A stretch of DNA of 64,000 bases from positions 1 to 64,000 of the forward strand of contig NZ_JAQPCG010000003.1 of NCBI RefSeq assembly GCF_028464145.1, written 5' to 3'. How positions within the stretch are numbered: position 1 is the first letter of the stretch; each line of letters opens with the position of its first letter. The translations under genes were made by a program, and so were the position numbers. The notes under the pieces are model-generated. The model searched no databases. It was given only the letters and a program-made list of their open reading frames with translations, and had not been told where the DNA came from. Positions 37,097 through 43,992 of the stretch are shown here, piece after piece. The DNA comes from Maribacter sp. PR1 (GTDB taxonomy: Bacteria; Bacteroidota; Bacteroidia; Flavobacteriales; Flavobacteriaceae).

Positions 37097-37273
37097 TTAG
37101 GCTTTACCGTAAGGAGGGTCTCTTCTATCATCAGTTGTAGAACAACCGTCACAGGCTAACATCGTACTCAGGTCTTTCATAAAATCGAACTCATTTGCTG
37201 TGTTTTCAACTACATAGGTGGTTAATCCTAATGCCATTAAGGCTACTGCTGCAATACTTACTACTTTTTTCAT
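37097..37273 (-). CDS. 58-residue exported peptide with CxxC motif
   Basis: A short gene: ATG at 37271-37273, TAA at 37097-37099, own terminator downstream. The product starts MKKVVSIAAVALMALGL, a compact signal-type N-terminus. A short linker (NTANEFDFMKDLSTM) precedes the tail LACDGCSTTDDRRDPPYGKA, which carries Cys41 and Cys44 as CxxC and ends in a polar, proline-containing sequence. There is no lipobox at the usual position. In shape it resembles the small exported peptides that many Bacteroidota encode (for example the NVEALA class), without matching them. It lies between a TPR histidine kinase and a LytTR regulator, so it may be a signal or an export cargo of that circuit. This role is inference. 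Confidence 0.7.
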   Translation of the reverse strand: MKKVVSIAAVALMALGLTTYVVENTANEFDFMKDLSTMLACDGCSTTDDRRDPPYGKA

Positions 37274-37309
37274 TTTTTAAGTGTTTTTTAGTTAGGGAAC
37301 TGTTTTTTT

Positions 37310-37328
37310 ATTACACTACTAATGTAAT
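37310..37328. promoter_or_regulatory. dyad upstream of the small peptide gene
   Basis: ATTACA (37310-37315) and TGTAAT (37323-37328) form an inverted repeat 37-55 bp before the peptide start codon, within its probable promoter. It is a candidate operator. Confidence 0.35.
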
Positions 37329-37418
37329 AAGGTGGTTTCGGGAAAGAGTTGCTTTTGCAGCGTCTTTAGTGAACAGGTCAATTCTGTTAGTATTTGACCC
37401 AGTTTTGAGAGAATTCGA

Positions 37419-38150
37419 TTAATTTAGCGAGGAAATGCTCTTTTTAGATAGGGATTTCTTGAGTTGATCCATTTTATCTTTATAGGATTTAGAAAAAGGC
37501 AGGTTTTTCTCACCTTCTTTTAGCGCACAAATATTTTTACCGAAGTTGATACGGGATACATAGTCCGTATTTACGATATAGCTTTGGTGTATTCGAATAA
37601 AGTTTTTGGGTAATTGCTTTTCAAAAGTTTTTAGCGTTTTAAAAGCATTTGTAACCGTACCGTCTTTCATAAAGAATTCCGTGGTATTATTATCAGCCTG
37701 TAAATAGAGAATATCTGCGGTATTGATATATTGGAAATCATTATAGGATTTTAGACAGATGGTCTGTGCTTCCTTTTCCTTGGGCATCCTTTTCCTCAGT
37801 TTTAACAAGGATTTTCTAATGTCCAATTCATTAAAGGGCAAAAGCCAATAATCAAAAAAACCATTTTTAATTGCTTCATAGGCATGCTTTTTTGTCTTAG
37901 AGATACCTATCACTAAGGGAATGTTCATCAAATACTGATGCATTTCCATTACAATTTGAAAAAGTGCTTGAGATTTTTGGTCCAGGTTAATGAAGACCAA
38001 ATCCGGTGAGAACTTCAATACTTGGTTCAAGCCATCATCAGGAGTCTTTGCTAATCCTGCGCAACTAAAATCACCGTACTCTTCCAAAAAAGTGCTTAAT
38101 TGCAAATTGGAAACAGCATCGGGATCGATGATGACATATGAATATTCCAA
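37419..38150 (-). CDS. LytTR-family regulator with degenerate receiver domain
   Basis: A 243-residue protein with a receiver-like domain (about 1-120) and a C-terminal LytTR DNA-binding domain (about 135-235; QYINTADILYLQADNNTTEF, FIRIHQSYIVNTDYV). The receiver lacks key residues: the acceptor position in DLVFINLD holds Asn55 in place of Asp, and the conserved Lys before Pro-Phe is Leu (WLLPFNE). Phosphorylation in the standard way is therefore unlikely. The start is a TTG at 38150; no ATG lies between it and an in-frame stop upstream. A copy of the shared 40-bp element lies 51-90 bp upstream. It is encoded beside the exported peptide gene. Confidence 0.88.
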   Translation of the reverse strand: MEYSYVIIDPDAVSNLQLSTFLEEYGDFSCAGLAKTPDDGLNQVLKFSPDLVFINLDQKSQALFQIVMEMHQYLMNIPLVIGISKTKKHAYEAIKNGFFDYWLLPFNELDIRKSLLKLRKRMPKEKEAQTICLKSYNDFQYINTADILYLQADNNTTEFFMKDGTVTNAFKTLKTFEKQLPKNFIRIHQSYIVNTDYVSRINFGKNICALKEGEKNLPFSKSYKDKMDQLKKSLSKKSISSLN

Positions 38151-38200
38151 ATCTAATAGTGTTCTACCGCAATTTACTAATAGACTGAAAATCTTTGAAC

Positions 38201-38240
38201 TAGGAAATCCTTATAAAAATGGAGGATATTGTAATATTCT
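38201..38240 (-). promoter_or_regulatory. copy 2 of the shared 40-bp promoter element
   Basis: Aligns to 34131-34170 with 33/40 identities and no gap. The core is GGATATTGTAATATTCT, with the adjacent block TAGGAAATCCTTATAA. It ends 50 bp before the TTG start of the LytTR regulator gene. Equal placement in front of two minus-strand genes argues for a functional promoter or operator. Confidence 0.5.
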
Positions 38241-38294
38241 ACGGCGAATAGGAGTAATTGAAGGGTTTTTCTTTCTTGAAAATTAAGTTATGGA

Positions 38295-39842
38295 CTACTC
38301 CTCTTTTAAAATAGCTTGATAAGCGCCTAAATCCGGAGCAACAGTTCGATCTATATTGCGAATGTCCAAAGGCACCTGTTGTGCAAAAGAAGTGTCTCCT
38401 TGGTTTACAACATCGGAATCCAATCCGATTCTAAAATCATAATGCTTTGGATTAAAATAATCAGGGTTTCCATTTATAATGATTGCCTTGTAAGCTTCAC
38501 CTTGAAAATCATAAAGCTGATTATCTTCTAACTGTTGATTCAAATCGCGAAACTTGATAAGACAGTTTTGAAAACTATAATTGAATAGATTTTCGCCATT
38601 CGAAGTTAGGGACAACTCGGAGGAGGAGTTTCCATCTATAATGCTGTTTTTAAAATTTGCCTGAATTAAATCCATGCCCTTGATAGCTTCCGTGGTATTG
38701 CGGTTATCAACCCAGAGTGCTTTTCCGCTTCTAAAACCATTACTCCAATAATTGGCTATTGTTGCATGGGTAAAATCATAACTGCCGCCAAGGTTACAGT
38801 ATAGCGAAGAGTTGCCAGAACTACCTAAAACTATATTCTCTGCAGTAATTGTGGCCGATTTTGCCCAAAGATTGTGAATTGCACTATTATGGATTTGGCT
38901 GTTCTTAATATCTAAAGTAGCGGTTTGACTTGCTCCATTTCCTTCTACATAAATACCAATCTCAGCATTTTTAATGGTTAGGTGATTAATATAATTGTCG
39001 TTACTCCCCTTAGCAATCCAGACCGCCCCCCATTGTCCCGGAATATTAGAGAAGGCAGGTTCTAGCCGGTCACCCTCAAAAATAACCTCACCTTCTAACA
39101 GTTCTTGGTCCATACTGTAGGATCCATTAATATTTATGGATGCTCCTTTTTGGATGAAAAGCCCAGAATTTTCGTGAAAATGTAGTCTGGACCCCGCTTC
39201 GATGGTCAATTGTTTACCCTCAGGAACACGTGCATATCCATAAATTACATAGGGTTTTTCTTTGGTAAAGGTTAACTCACTATTAGATAAATCAAAACCA
39301 TCTACCCGTACTTCGGTTCCATCGTTTTGGGTATAAAGTTTAATAGTCGTTTTGTTGCCTTGCTGGTCAAGGGTAGGATGAAGGAACTTGGCGTCCTTAA
39401 CCAAAGTGACCAATTCCACCTCTTGTAAAAAAACTTCGTTATCGAACTGTATGGCATCCGTATATAGCATAACATTTTCTGGACGAGTAGATAGATCTAC
39501 AGTGGTTTCAATAAATATGAATAGACTGTCCTGGGCGTAAAGCGGGATGTCCTGAAAATTGTTTCCGGCTCGGCCATCTACGTTTAGTCTATAATAGCTT
39601 TCGGCCCCATTTCTTAATTTAATAGAAGGAATAAGCACATCATCCTTTGTATCATTATATACTTTTAGGGAATATGTGCTACTGCCAATTGTACTAAAAA
39701 TAGTATCCAAGTACACGGTATCCTTAGAAAATGACAGATGACCATCACTAGAAGCATATTCAAAATCCTTTCTACAGGAACTTGACCAAAGTAGCAATAG
39801 GAATAAAATGGATAATAAGGAAATTTTTAATCTCACATCCAA
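38295..39842 (-). CDS. lipoprotein with right-handed beta-helix-like repeats
   Basis: A 515-residue lipoprotein; the signal ends in WSSSC (Cys near 23). An N-terminal beta-sandwich (about 30-160, LSFSKDTVYLDTIFSTIGSS) is followed by repeated short strands typical of a pectate-lyase-like beta-helix (GAVWIAKGSNDNYINHLTIK, AEIGIYVEGNGASQTATLDI). No catalytic polysaccharide-lyase residues could be identified. The start may be the TTG at 39842 or the GTG two codons later. It is the third gene of a minus-strand unit after the cyclase and thioesterase genes (16 bp gap). Likely located on the cell surface; function unknown. Confidence 0.8.
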   Translation of the reverse strand: MDVRLKISLLSILFLLLLWSSSCRKDFEYASSDGHLSFSKDTVYLDTIFSTIGSSTYSLKVYNDTKDDVLIPSIKLRNGAESYYRLNVDGRAGNNFQDIPLYAQDSLFIFIETTVDLSTRPENVMLYTDAIQFDNEVFLQEVELVTLVKDAKFLHPTLDQQGNKTTIKLYTQNDGTEVRVDGFDLSNSELTFTKEKPYVIYGYARVPEGKQLTIEAGSRLHFHENSGLFIQKGASININGSYSMDQELLEGEVIFEGDRLEPAFSNIPGQWGAVWIAKGSNDNYINHLTIKNAEIGIYVEGNGASQTATLDIKNSQIHNSAIHNLWAKSATITAENIVLGSSGNSSLYCNLGGSYDFTHATIANYWSNGFRSGKALWVDNRNTTEAIKGMDLIQANFKNSIIDGNSSSELSLTSNGENLFNYSFQNCLIKFRDLNQQLEDNQLYDFQGEAYKAIIINGNPDYFNPKHYDFRIGLDSDVVNQGDTSFAQQVPLDIRNIDRTVAPDLGAYQAILKEE

Positions 39843-39858
39843 TATTTTGACCTGCTAT

Positions 39859-40245
39859 TTAAGAAAATATAGCTTTTATATCTTCTGAAATTCGCATTGG
39901 TTTTTGGGACTGTTTGTTAAGCAGGCACCATTCAGTACTAGAACGTACCAATAGGTCTTTTGTTATTTCATGGACCATTTCTACTACTCGAACCGAGATG
40001 GCTCCTTTACTTTTTTCAATATATGTGGAGACTATGATAGGGTCATTTAAAACGGCCGGTGCCTTATATTCTATGTAATGAGTCAAAACCACCCAAATAG
40101 ATGCCTCTTGAATGTCTTTTGGAGCGGTATTCTGCCAATGCTCTTTGGAAATATCTTGAATCCACTGCACATACCTAACATTATTAACATGGTTTAGGTC
40201 ATCTAAATCGGCCGGTTCTACTACGATTCTTTTCTGATAGGGCAT
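39859..40245 (-). CDS. acyl-CoA thioesterase, hotdog fold (4HBT)
   Basis: A 128-residue hotdog-fold thioesterase. The motif DLDDLNHVNNVRYVQWIQDI is the YbgC/4-hydroxybenzoyl-CoA thioesterase pattern, in which the Asn/His near the N-terminus mark the active site; LTHYIEYKAPA and RSSTEWCLLN follow. The ATG at 40245 is used because it fits the family start and lies just after the stop of the cyclase gene; an ATG at 40272 would overlap that gene. The acyl substrate is unknown. Confidence 0.88.
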   Translation of the reverse strand: MPYQKRIVVEPADLDDLNHVNNVRYVQWIQDISKEHWQNTAPKDIQEASIWVVLTHYIEYKAPAVLNDPIIVSTYIEKSKGAISVRVVEMVHEITKDLLVRSSTEWCLLNKQSQKPMRISEDIKAIFS

Positions 40246-40246
40246 A

Positions 40247-41302
40247 CTACTTCTTTTGAATTTGCACTTCAAAAAGCTTATCCCAATCTTTACCTGTTAC
40301 AAAAAAAGTCTTCCTTCCGGGGTGATAAGCAATACCGTTTAACACATTTTCGGTATCCACCCAATTCACTGTTTTCGTAACTTTTTCACTTAGTCCGCCA
40401 AAGTTAATAACTCCCTCAATGGCACCACTCTTGGCATCTATAATCATGACACCAGGCTTTTGATATACGTTGGCAAAAATTCTTCCATCAACATATTCCA
40501 GTTCATTGGTATCTGCAAATAAGGATGTATTGGTAGCGATTTCAATATGGTCTTCTTCCATTAAGGTAGTTGGGTTTAAAATCCAAATTTTATCCGTACC
40601 ATCACTCTTATATAATTTTTCACCATCATTAGTAAGTCCCCAACCCTCACGGCTTTTTCCGTATTGAAAGTTATCCAGCTTTTTCATATTGTTTAGGTCA
40701 TAAACAAACCCAATTCCGCTACGCCAGGTTAATTGATAGATTTTGTCATTCAGAATTGTAATTCCTTCCCCAAAATAAGTGTTGTCCAAATCTATTTGCT
40801 GATACACCTCTCCTGTTTTATAATCGAACTTTCTTAGGAAAGAACGCCCCTTTTTACCTGTACCTTCGTAAAGTGTGTCCTTATAGAATTCTAAACCTTG
40901 GGTATATGCGTTAGGATCATGGGGATATTCATTCAAGATCGTATAGGTATAAATCTCGGGTGTTTTGGAAGCCAGTACTTTCAACTTTTTGGTAACCTCT
41001 ACAGTAGTACCTTCATAGGTAATATTAGCTTTTAAGACTTTATTGCCTAATTTAGGAATAGAAAAATTCAATTTGCCATCGTTGACCTTTAACTGATTTC
41101 CGTCGATACTGTAGATGACATTTTGTATTTCCTTGTTTTTAATATTCTTTATTGAAACCCCTAATTCATCATTCTGATTTATTTGTTTGGCATTTCCTTC
41201 AAGGACAATGGTGAATAAGGAAGAAGGCTTTTGGTTTCCGCTTCCGCAAGATGTTACAATGAGTAAACAAAAGCTTACTGCAAGTATTTTGAAAAGATTC
41301 AT
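40247..41302 (-). CDS. glutaminyl-peptide cyclotransferase lipoprotein
   Basis: A 351-residue lipoprotein (lipobox VTSC, Cys19) of the plant/bacterial-type glutamine cyclotransferase family, a five-bladed beta-propeller. It converts N-terminal glutamine to pyroglutamate. Diagnostic segments are NEYPHDPNAYTQGLEFY, TYFGEGITILNDKIYQLTW and LEYVDGRIFANVY. Residues about 20-105 form an extra beta-sandwich-like domain before the propeller. In Bacteroidota, exported proteins often start with Gln after signal cleavage, so a role in protecting periplasmic N-termini is plausible. It is the first gene of the three-gene minus-strand unit. Confidence 0.9.
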   Translation of the reverse strand: MNLFKILAVSFCLLIVTSCGSGNQKPSSLFTIVLEGNAKQINQNDELGVSIKNIKNKEIQNVIYSIDGNQLKVNDGKLNFSIPKLGNKVLKANITYEGTTVEVTKKLKVLASKTPEIYTYTILNEYPHDPNAYTQGLEFYKDTLYEGTGKKGRSFLRKFDYKTGEVYQQIDLDNTYFGEGITILNDKIYQLTWRSGIGFVYDLNNMKKLDNFQYGKSREGWGLTNDGEKLYKSDGTDKIWILNPTTLMEEDHIEIATNTSLFADTNELEYVDGRIFANVYQKPGVMIIDAKSGAIEGVINFGGLSEKVTKTVNWVDTENVLNGIAYHPGRKTFFVTGKDWDKLFEVQIQKK

Positions 41303-41381
41303 TTAAATATTTTTACTAAATTTTGATGGAAATTTTAGGAATACCGGCAAGTTAATTCATAAAATTTAGAATGTAAAAAGG

Positions 41382-41412
41382 ATTGTGAAAGTTTTAAAAG
41401 GTTGTATATTTG
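41382..41412 (+). promoter_or_regulatory. promoter of the SRP RNA gene
   Basis: TATATTTG (41405-41412) matches the flavobacterial -7 element and ATTG (41382-41385) the -33 element, with a 19-bp spacer. The predicted transcription start falls at about 41417-41418, exactly at the first base of the SRP RNA. Confidence 0.8.
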
Positions 41413-41417
41413 CACCC

Positions 41418-41511
41418 GGCAAGTCCTACACGACCAGCTCCTGTAGAATCCCCCAGGGTGGGAACGCAGCAAGGGTATACGGTCGTAGCGGTGCGATGTA
41501 GGTAGCTTGCC
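41418..41511 (+). ncRNA. ffs: signal recognition particle RNA (4.5S, small bacterial type)
   Basis: A 94-nt RNA with complementary ends (GGCAAG / CTTGCC) that forms the long SRP hairpin. The universally conserved domain IV is recognisable in the asymmetric-loop and tetraloop region (CCCAGGGTGGGAACGCAGCA, 41452-41471). Pairing of the flanks (CCTACA with TGTAGG, ACGACC with GGTCGT) supports the fold. The T run after 41511 acts as terminator. The RNA pairs with Ffh to deliver membrane proteins to the translocon. Confidence 0.95.
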
Positions 41512-41581
41512 TTTTTTTGTACCCTAAAGTCAAGGTTGCGAGATAGACTTTATCTTTGATCGGTCAAACCAGTGATTTTAA

Positions 41582-42412
41582 ATGAAAACGAATTTTAAAG
41601 TTGTACTTATCACAGGCGGTTCTTCGGGAATTGGAAGAGCTATTGGTGTATACCTAACTAAAAAGGGACTTACCGTATATGGCACAACTAGAAATCTAGC
41701 CAAACATTCCGATTTCCAGGATTTTGAATTGCTCGAAATGGATGTAAATCAACCAGAATCTATTAAAAGAGCGGTTGGTGACTTATTAATGAAGGAAAAC
41801 CGTTTGGATGTATTAATAAATAATGCGGGTGTGGGGATTACAGGTCCATTAGAGGAAACTCCTAATGAGGAAATATTAAAAACTTTTGGAACCAATTTTA
41901 TTGGGCCATTGAATGTAATTAAAGCTGTGCTTCCTAAGATGCGAGAGCAAAATTCAGGTCTTATTATTAACATTACCTCAATTGCCGGTTATATGGGTTT
42001 GCCTTATCGAGGAATATATTCAGCAAGTAAAGGGGCATTGGAGCTGATTACTGAAAGCCTAAGAATGGAAACGAAGGATTTTGGAATTCAATTAACTTGT
42101 TTGGCACCTGGTGATTTTGCCACGAATATTGCTGCTGGTCGATATCATGCTCCCGTATTGGAAAATTCGCCGTATAAAAGGAAATATGGTGCAATATTAA
42201 AATCTATTGACCAAGATGTTGATGAAGGAGGAAATCCTGAAGATGTTGGAAGAAAGATTTTTCAAATTATCCATACCAAAAAACCAAAAATTCATTATAA
42301 GGTAGGAGCACCTTTACAGAAAATATCGGTTCTTCTCAAGAAGTTGCTACCGGATTTATGGTATGAAAAGCTACTTATTAAACACAGCCAAAAAGATGAT
42401 AACGGAGCGTAG
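41582..42412 (+). CDS. SDR family oxidoreductase
   Basis: A classical short-chain dehydrogenase of 276 residues. The NAD(P)-binding motif TGGSSGIGRAIG is near the N-terminus, NNAGVG marks the Rossmann core, and the catalytic triad is in NITSIAGYMGLPYRGIYSASKGALE (Ser...Tyr-x3-Lys). The long C-terminal tail (KIHYKVGAPLQKISVLLKKL) is seen in SDRs acting on lipid-like or retinol-like substrates. The true substrate is unknown. It follows the SRP RNA gene by 70 bp and probably has its own promoter. Confidence 0.9.
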   Translation: MKTNFKVVLITGGSSGIGRAIGVYLTKKGLTVYGTTRNLAKHSDFQDFELLEMDVNQPESIKRAVGDLLMKENRLDVLINNAGVGITGPLEETPNEEILKTFGTNFIGPLNVIKAVLPKMREQNSGLIINITSIAGYMGLPYRGIYSASKGALELITESLRMETKDFGIQLTCLAPGDFATNIAAGRYHAPVLENSPYKRKYGAILKSIDQDVDEGGNPEDVGRKIFQIIHTKKPKIHYKVGAPLQKISVLLKKLLPDLWYEKLLIKHSQKDDNGA

Positions 42413-42423
42413 TTTATTAAGTA

Positions 42424-43812
42424 CTATAGGTTGTTCCAATAAATATTGGAGAAGGCATCTACTATAAGTTCGTCCTTGGCAATGACACACTTGTTCATTG
42501 GAACCAGAATCAATTTTTCTGTAATTTGTTCAAAATCGTTCGCTTTATACTGCGAATTGGTATCGAAATCAAATTTTTTCACAATTGCCTTCCAATTCGT
42601 GTCGTCAGTTTTAATATTTATACCGATGAACTCGTAACCAGGTTTTTGCTTTTGCAATTCCTTTACCCTACTAAAAATATTTTGGTAATGATTTTTGTCA
42701 GCTCCTGACCAAAAATAAAAAACAACGTTCTTGTCTTCTGTTAAAGTTGGTAAGGATACCGTATCATCTTCTATGGAAATCACGTCAATGTTAGGAACAG
42801 GGCTGTTGGGTTGTATATTCCGAATCCCTTGATACAAATTTTCAATCTCCTTAATATGCATGTTGTTTCCAGATATTTTCTGGAACTCATCAATGAAGAC
42901 CTTATTACTATCCGGAGCATTGTGCTCTCTTAACAAATAATTGAAAGCAACATTTCTAAAAAGATTGTCTTTTAGTTCTTTTTCCCCAATCAGACTATCG
43001 ATCATACCTAATTTGTGCTGATTGAAATGCAAGTGATTTTTTATTGCGCCATTAATTTTATCACAGGATTCAGAACACGTCATATACGATAGATTTCCCA
43101 TATGAGTTTTCATAAATTCATAATAGGGCCGAAGATAGGTAAGATTGCTATCGCCGTAATCTACATTTTTGCGGTAGTCGTAGAAATTAGAAGGTAAATC
43201 GTGTAGTTCCTTCTCCTTTAATTTACCTTTATGCTTAAAAGGATAAACCTCTTTGTATCGGTAAAAAGTGTAATTTATACTAGCTTCGGCGATTGAGTGG
43301 GCCATTTCTGTTAATTCTTTCTCCTTGCCTAATTCCTCCAGAGTTTGGAGTTTATCTTTTCTTAGTGCATCAATCTTTTCTGAGAATTCATCAGCCTCCA
43401 ACTCGTAATATTCCGAGTACATTAACTGTTCCACATCCTCATTTGCCAAAAAGACTTCAAGTAAAAAATTATTTAAATCCTCATTAGTTCCTGAAAAAGA
43501 CAAAGATTCATCAAAGTAAAGGGTATTTAATCGAATCCAAACACTATCCCCTCGTTCAAGATAAACATATTGTTGTTCAGGACTATGGTTAAAGTGATAG
43601 AGACCATCCTCCACTGAATTGAGCTGAAATGCGAATCTGTTGTTATCGTCTAATTTGGCCGAATCTAATGCCGTACTTCCCTTAAAGAGCACAACGTATT
43701 CATTTGTAGGGTTAACAATTTCCCCAGCGAAGAAGACCCCATCATTTTTATCAATGGGTGTATTACAACTTATTAACGATAAAACAAGTGCAATAGGTAA
43801 AATTTTATCCAT
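42424..43812 (-). CDS. thioredoxin-like (TlpA-type) lipoprotein lacking the redox cysteines
   Basis: A 462-residue lipoprotein; the ATG at 43812 gives the signal with lipobox LISC (Cys16), and a GTTAA direct repeat lies 56-71 bp upstream. The N-terminal part (about 20-110) resembles the beta-sandwich domain that precedes TlpA domains in Bacteroidota. The middle is helical. The C-terminal 110 residues have the TlpA/thioredoxin fold (NVVFYFWSGADKNHYQNIF, YEFIGINI). At the active-site position Trp368 is followed by SGAD, so the CxxC is lost. It cannot be a thiol oxidoreductase by the usual mechanism and may be a structural or binding relative. Confidence 0.8.
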   Translation of the reverse strand: MDKILPIALVLSLISCNTPIDKNDGVFFAGEIVNPTNEYVVLFKGSTALDSAKLDDNNRFAFQLNSVEDGLYHFNHSPEQQYVYLERGDSVWIRLNTLYFDESLSFSGTNEDLNNFLLEVFLANEDVEQLMYSEYYELEADEFSEKIDALRKDKLQTLEELGKEKELTEMAHSIAEASINYTFYRYKEVYPFKHKGKLKEKELHDLPSNFYDYRKNVDYGDSNLTYLRPYYEFMKTHMGNLSYMTCSESCDKINGAIKNHLHFNQHKLGMIDSLIGEKELKDNLFRNVAFNYLLREHNAPDSNKVFIDEFQKISGNNMHIKEIENLYQGIRNIQPNSPVPNIDVISIEDDTVSLPTLTEDKNVVFYFWSGADKNHYQNIFSRVKELQKQKPGYEFIGINIKTDDTNWKAIVKKFDFDTNSQYKANDFEQITEKLILVPMNKCVIAKDELIVDAFSNIYWNNL

Positions 43813-43867
43813 ACACAAAATGGGCATCATTTGGAATCAAAAATAATCAACGGAGACTTCGCTCCCT

Positions 43868-43883
43868 GTTAATACCTAGTTAA
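43868..43883. promoter_or_regulatory. GTTAA-N6-GTTAA direct repeat
   Basis: GTTAA occurs at 43868-43872 and 43879-43883, the same 11-bp spacing found upstream of the RprXY-like operon. It lies between the divergent TlpA-like lipoprotein and ABC-F genes, 56 bp before the former's start codon. Confidence 0.4.
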
Positions 43884-43961
43884 AACTTAGGGGTTTAAGA
43901 TATAAGGCCATTTATAGTGGATGATACGCATTCTTTCTTGGTTTTCGCCTTTAAAATTCAG

Positions 43962-43969
43962 TATTTTTG
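43962..43969 (+). promoter_or_regulatory. -7 element upstream of the ABC-F gene
   Basis: TATTTTTG matches TAnnTTTG. Transcription would begin near 43974, inside the longer open frame, which confirms that the ATG at 43993 rather than the one at 43921 is used. A CTTG at 43937-43940 could serve as -33 with 21-bp spacing. Confidence 0.5.
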
Positions 43970-43992
43970 CACGGATTTTTAAAACGAAGTAT

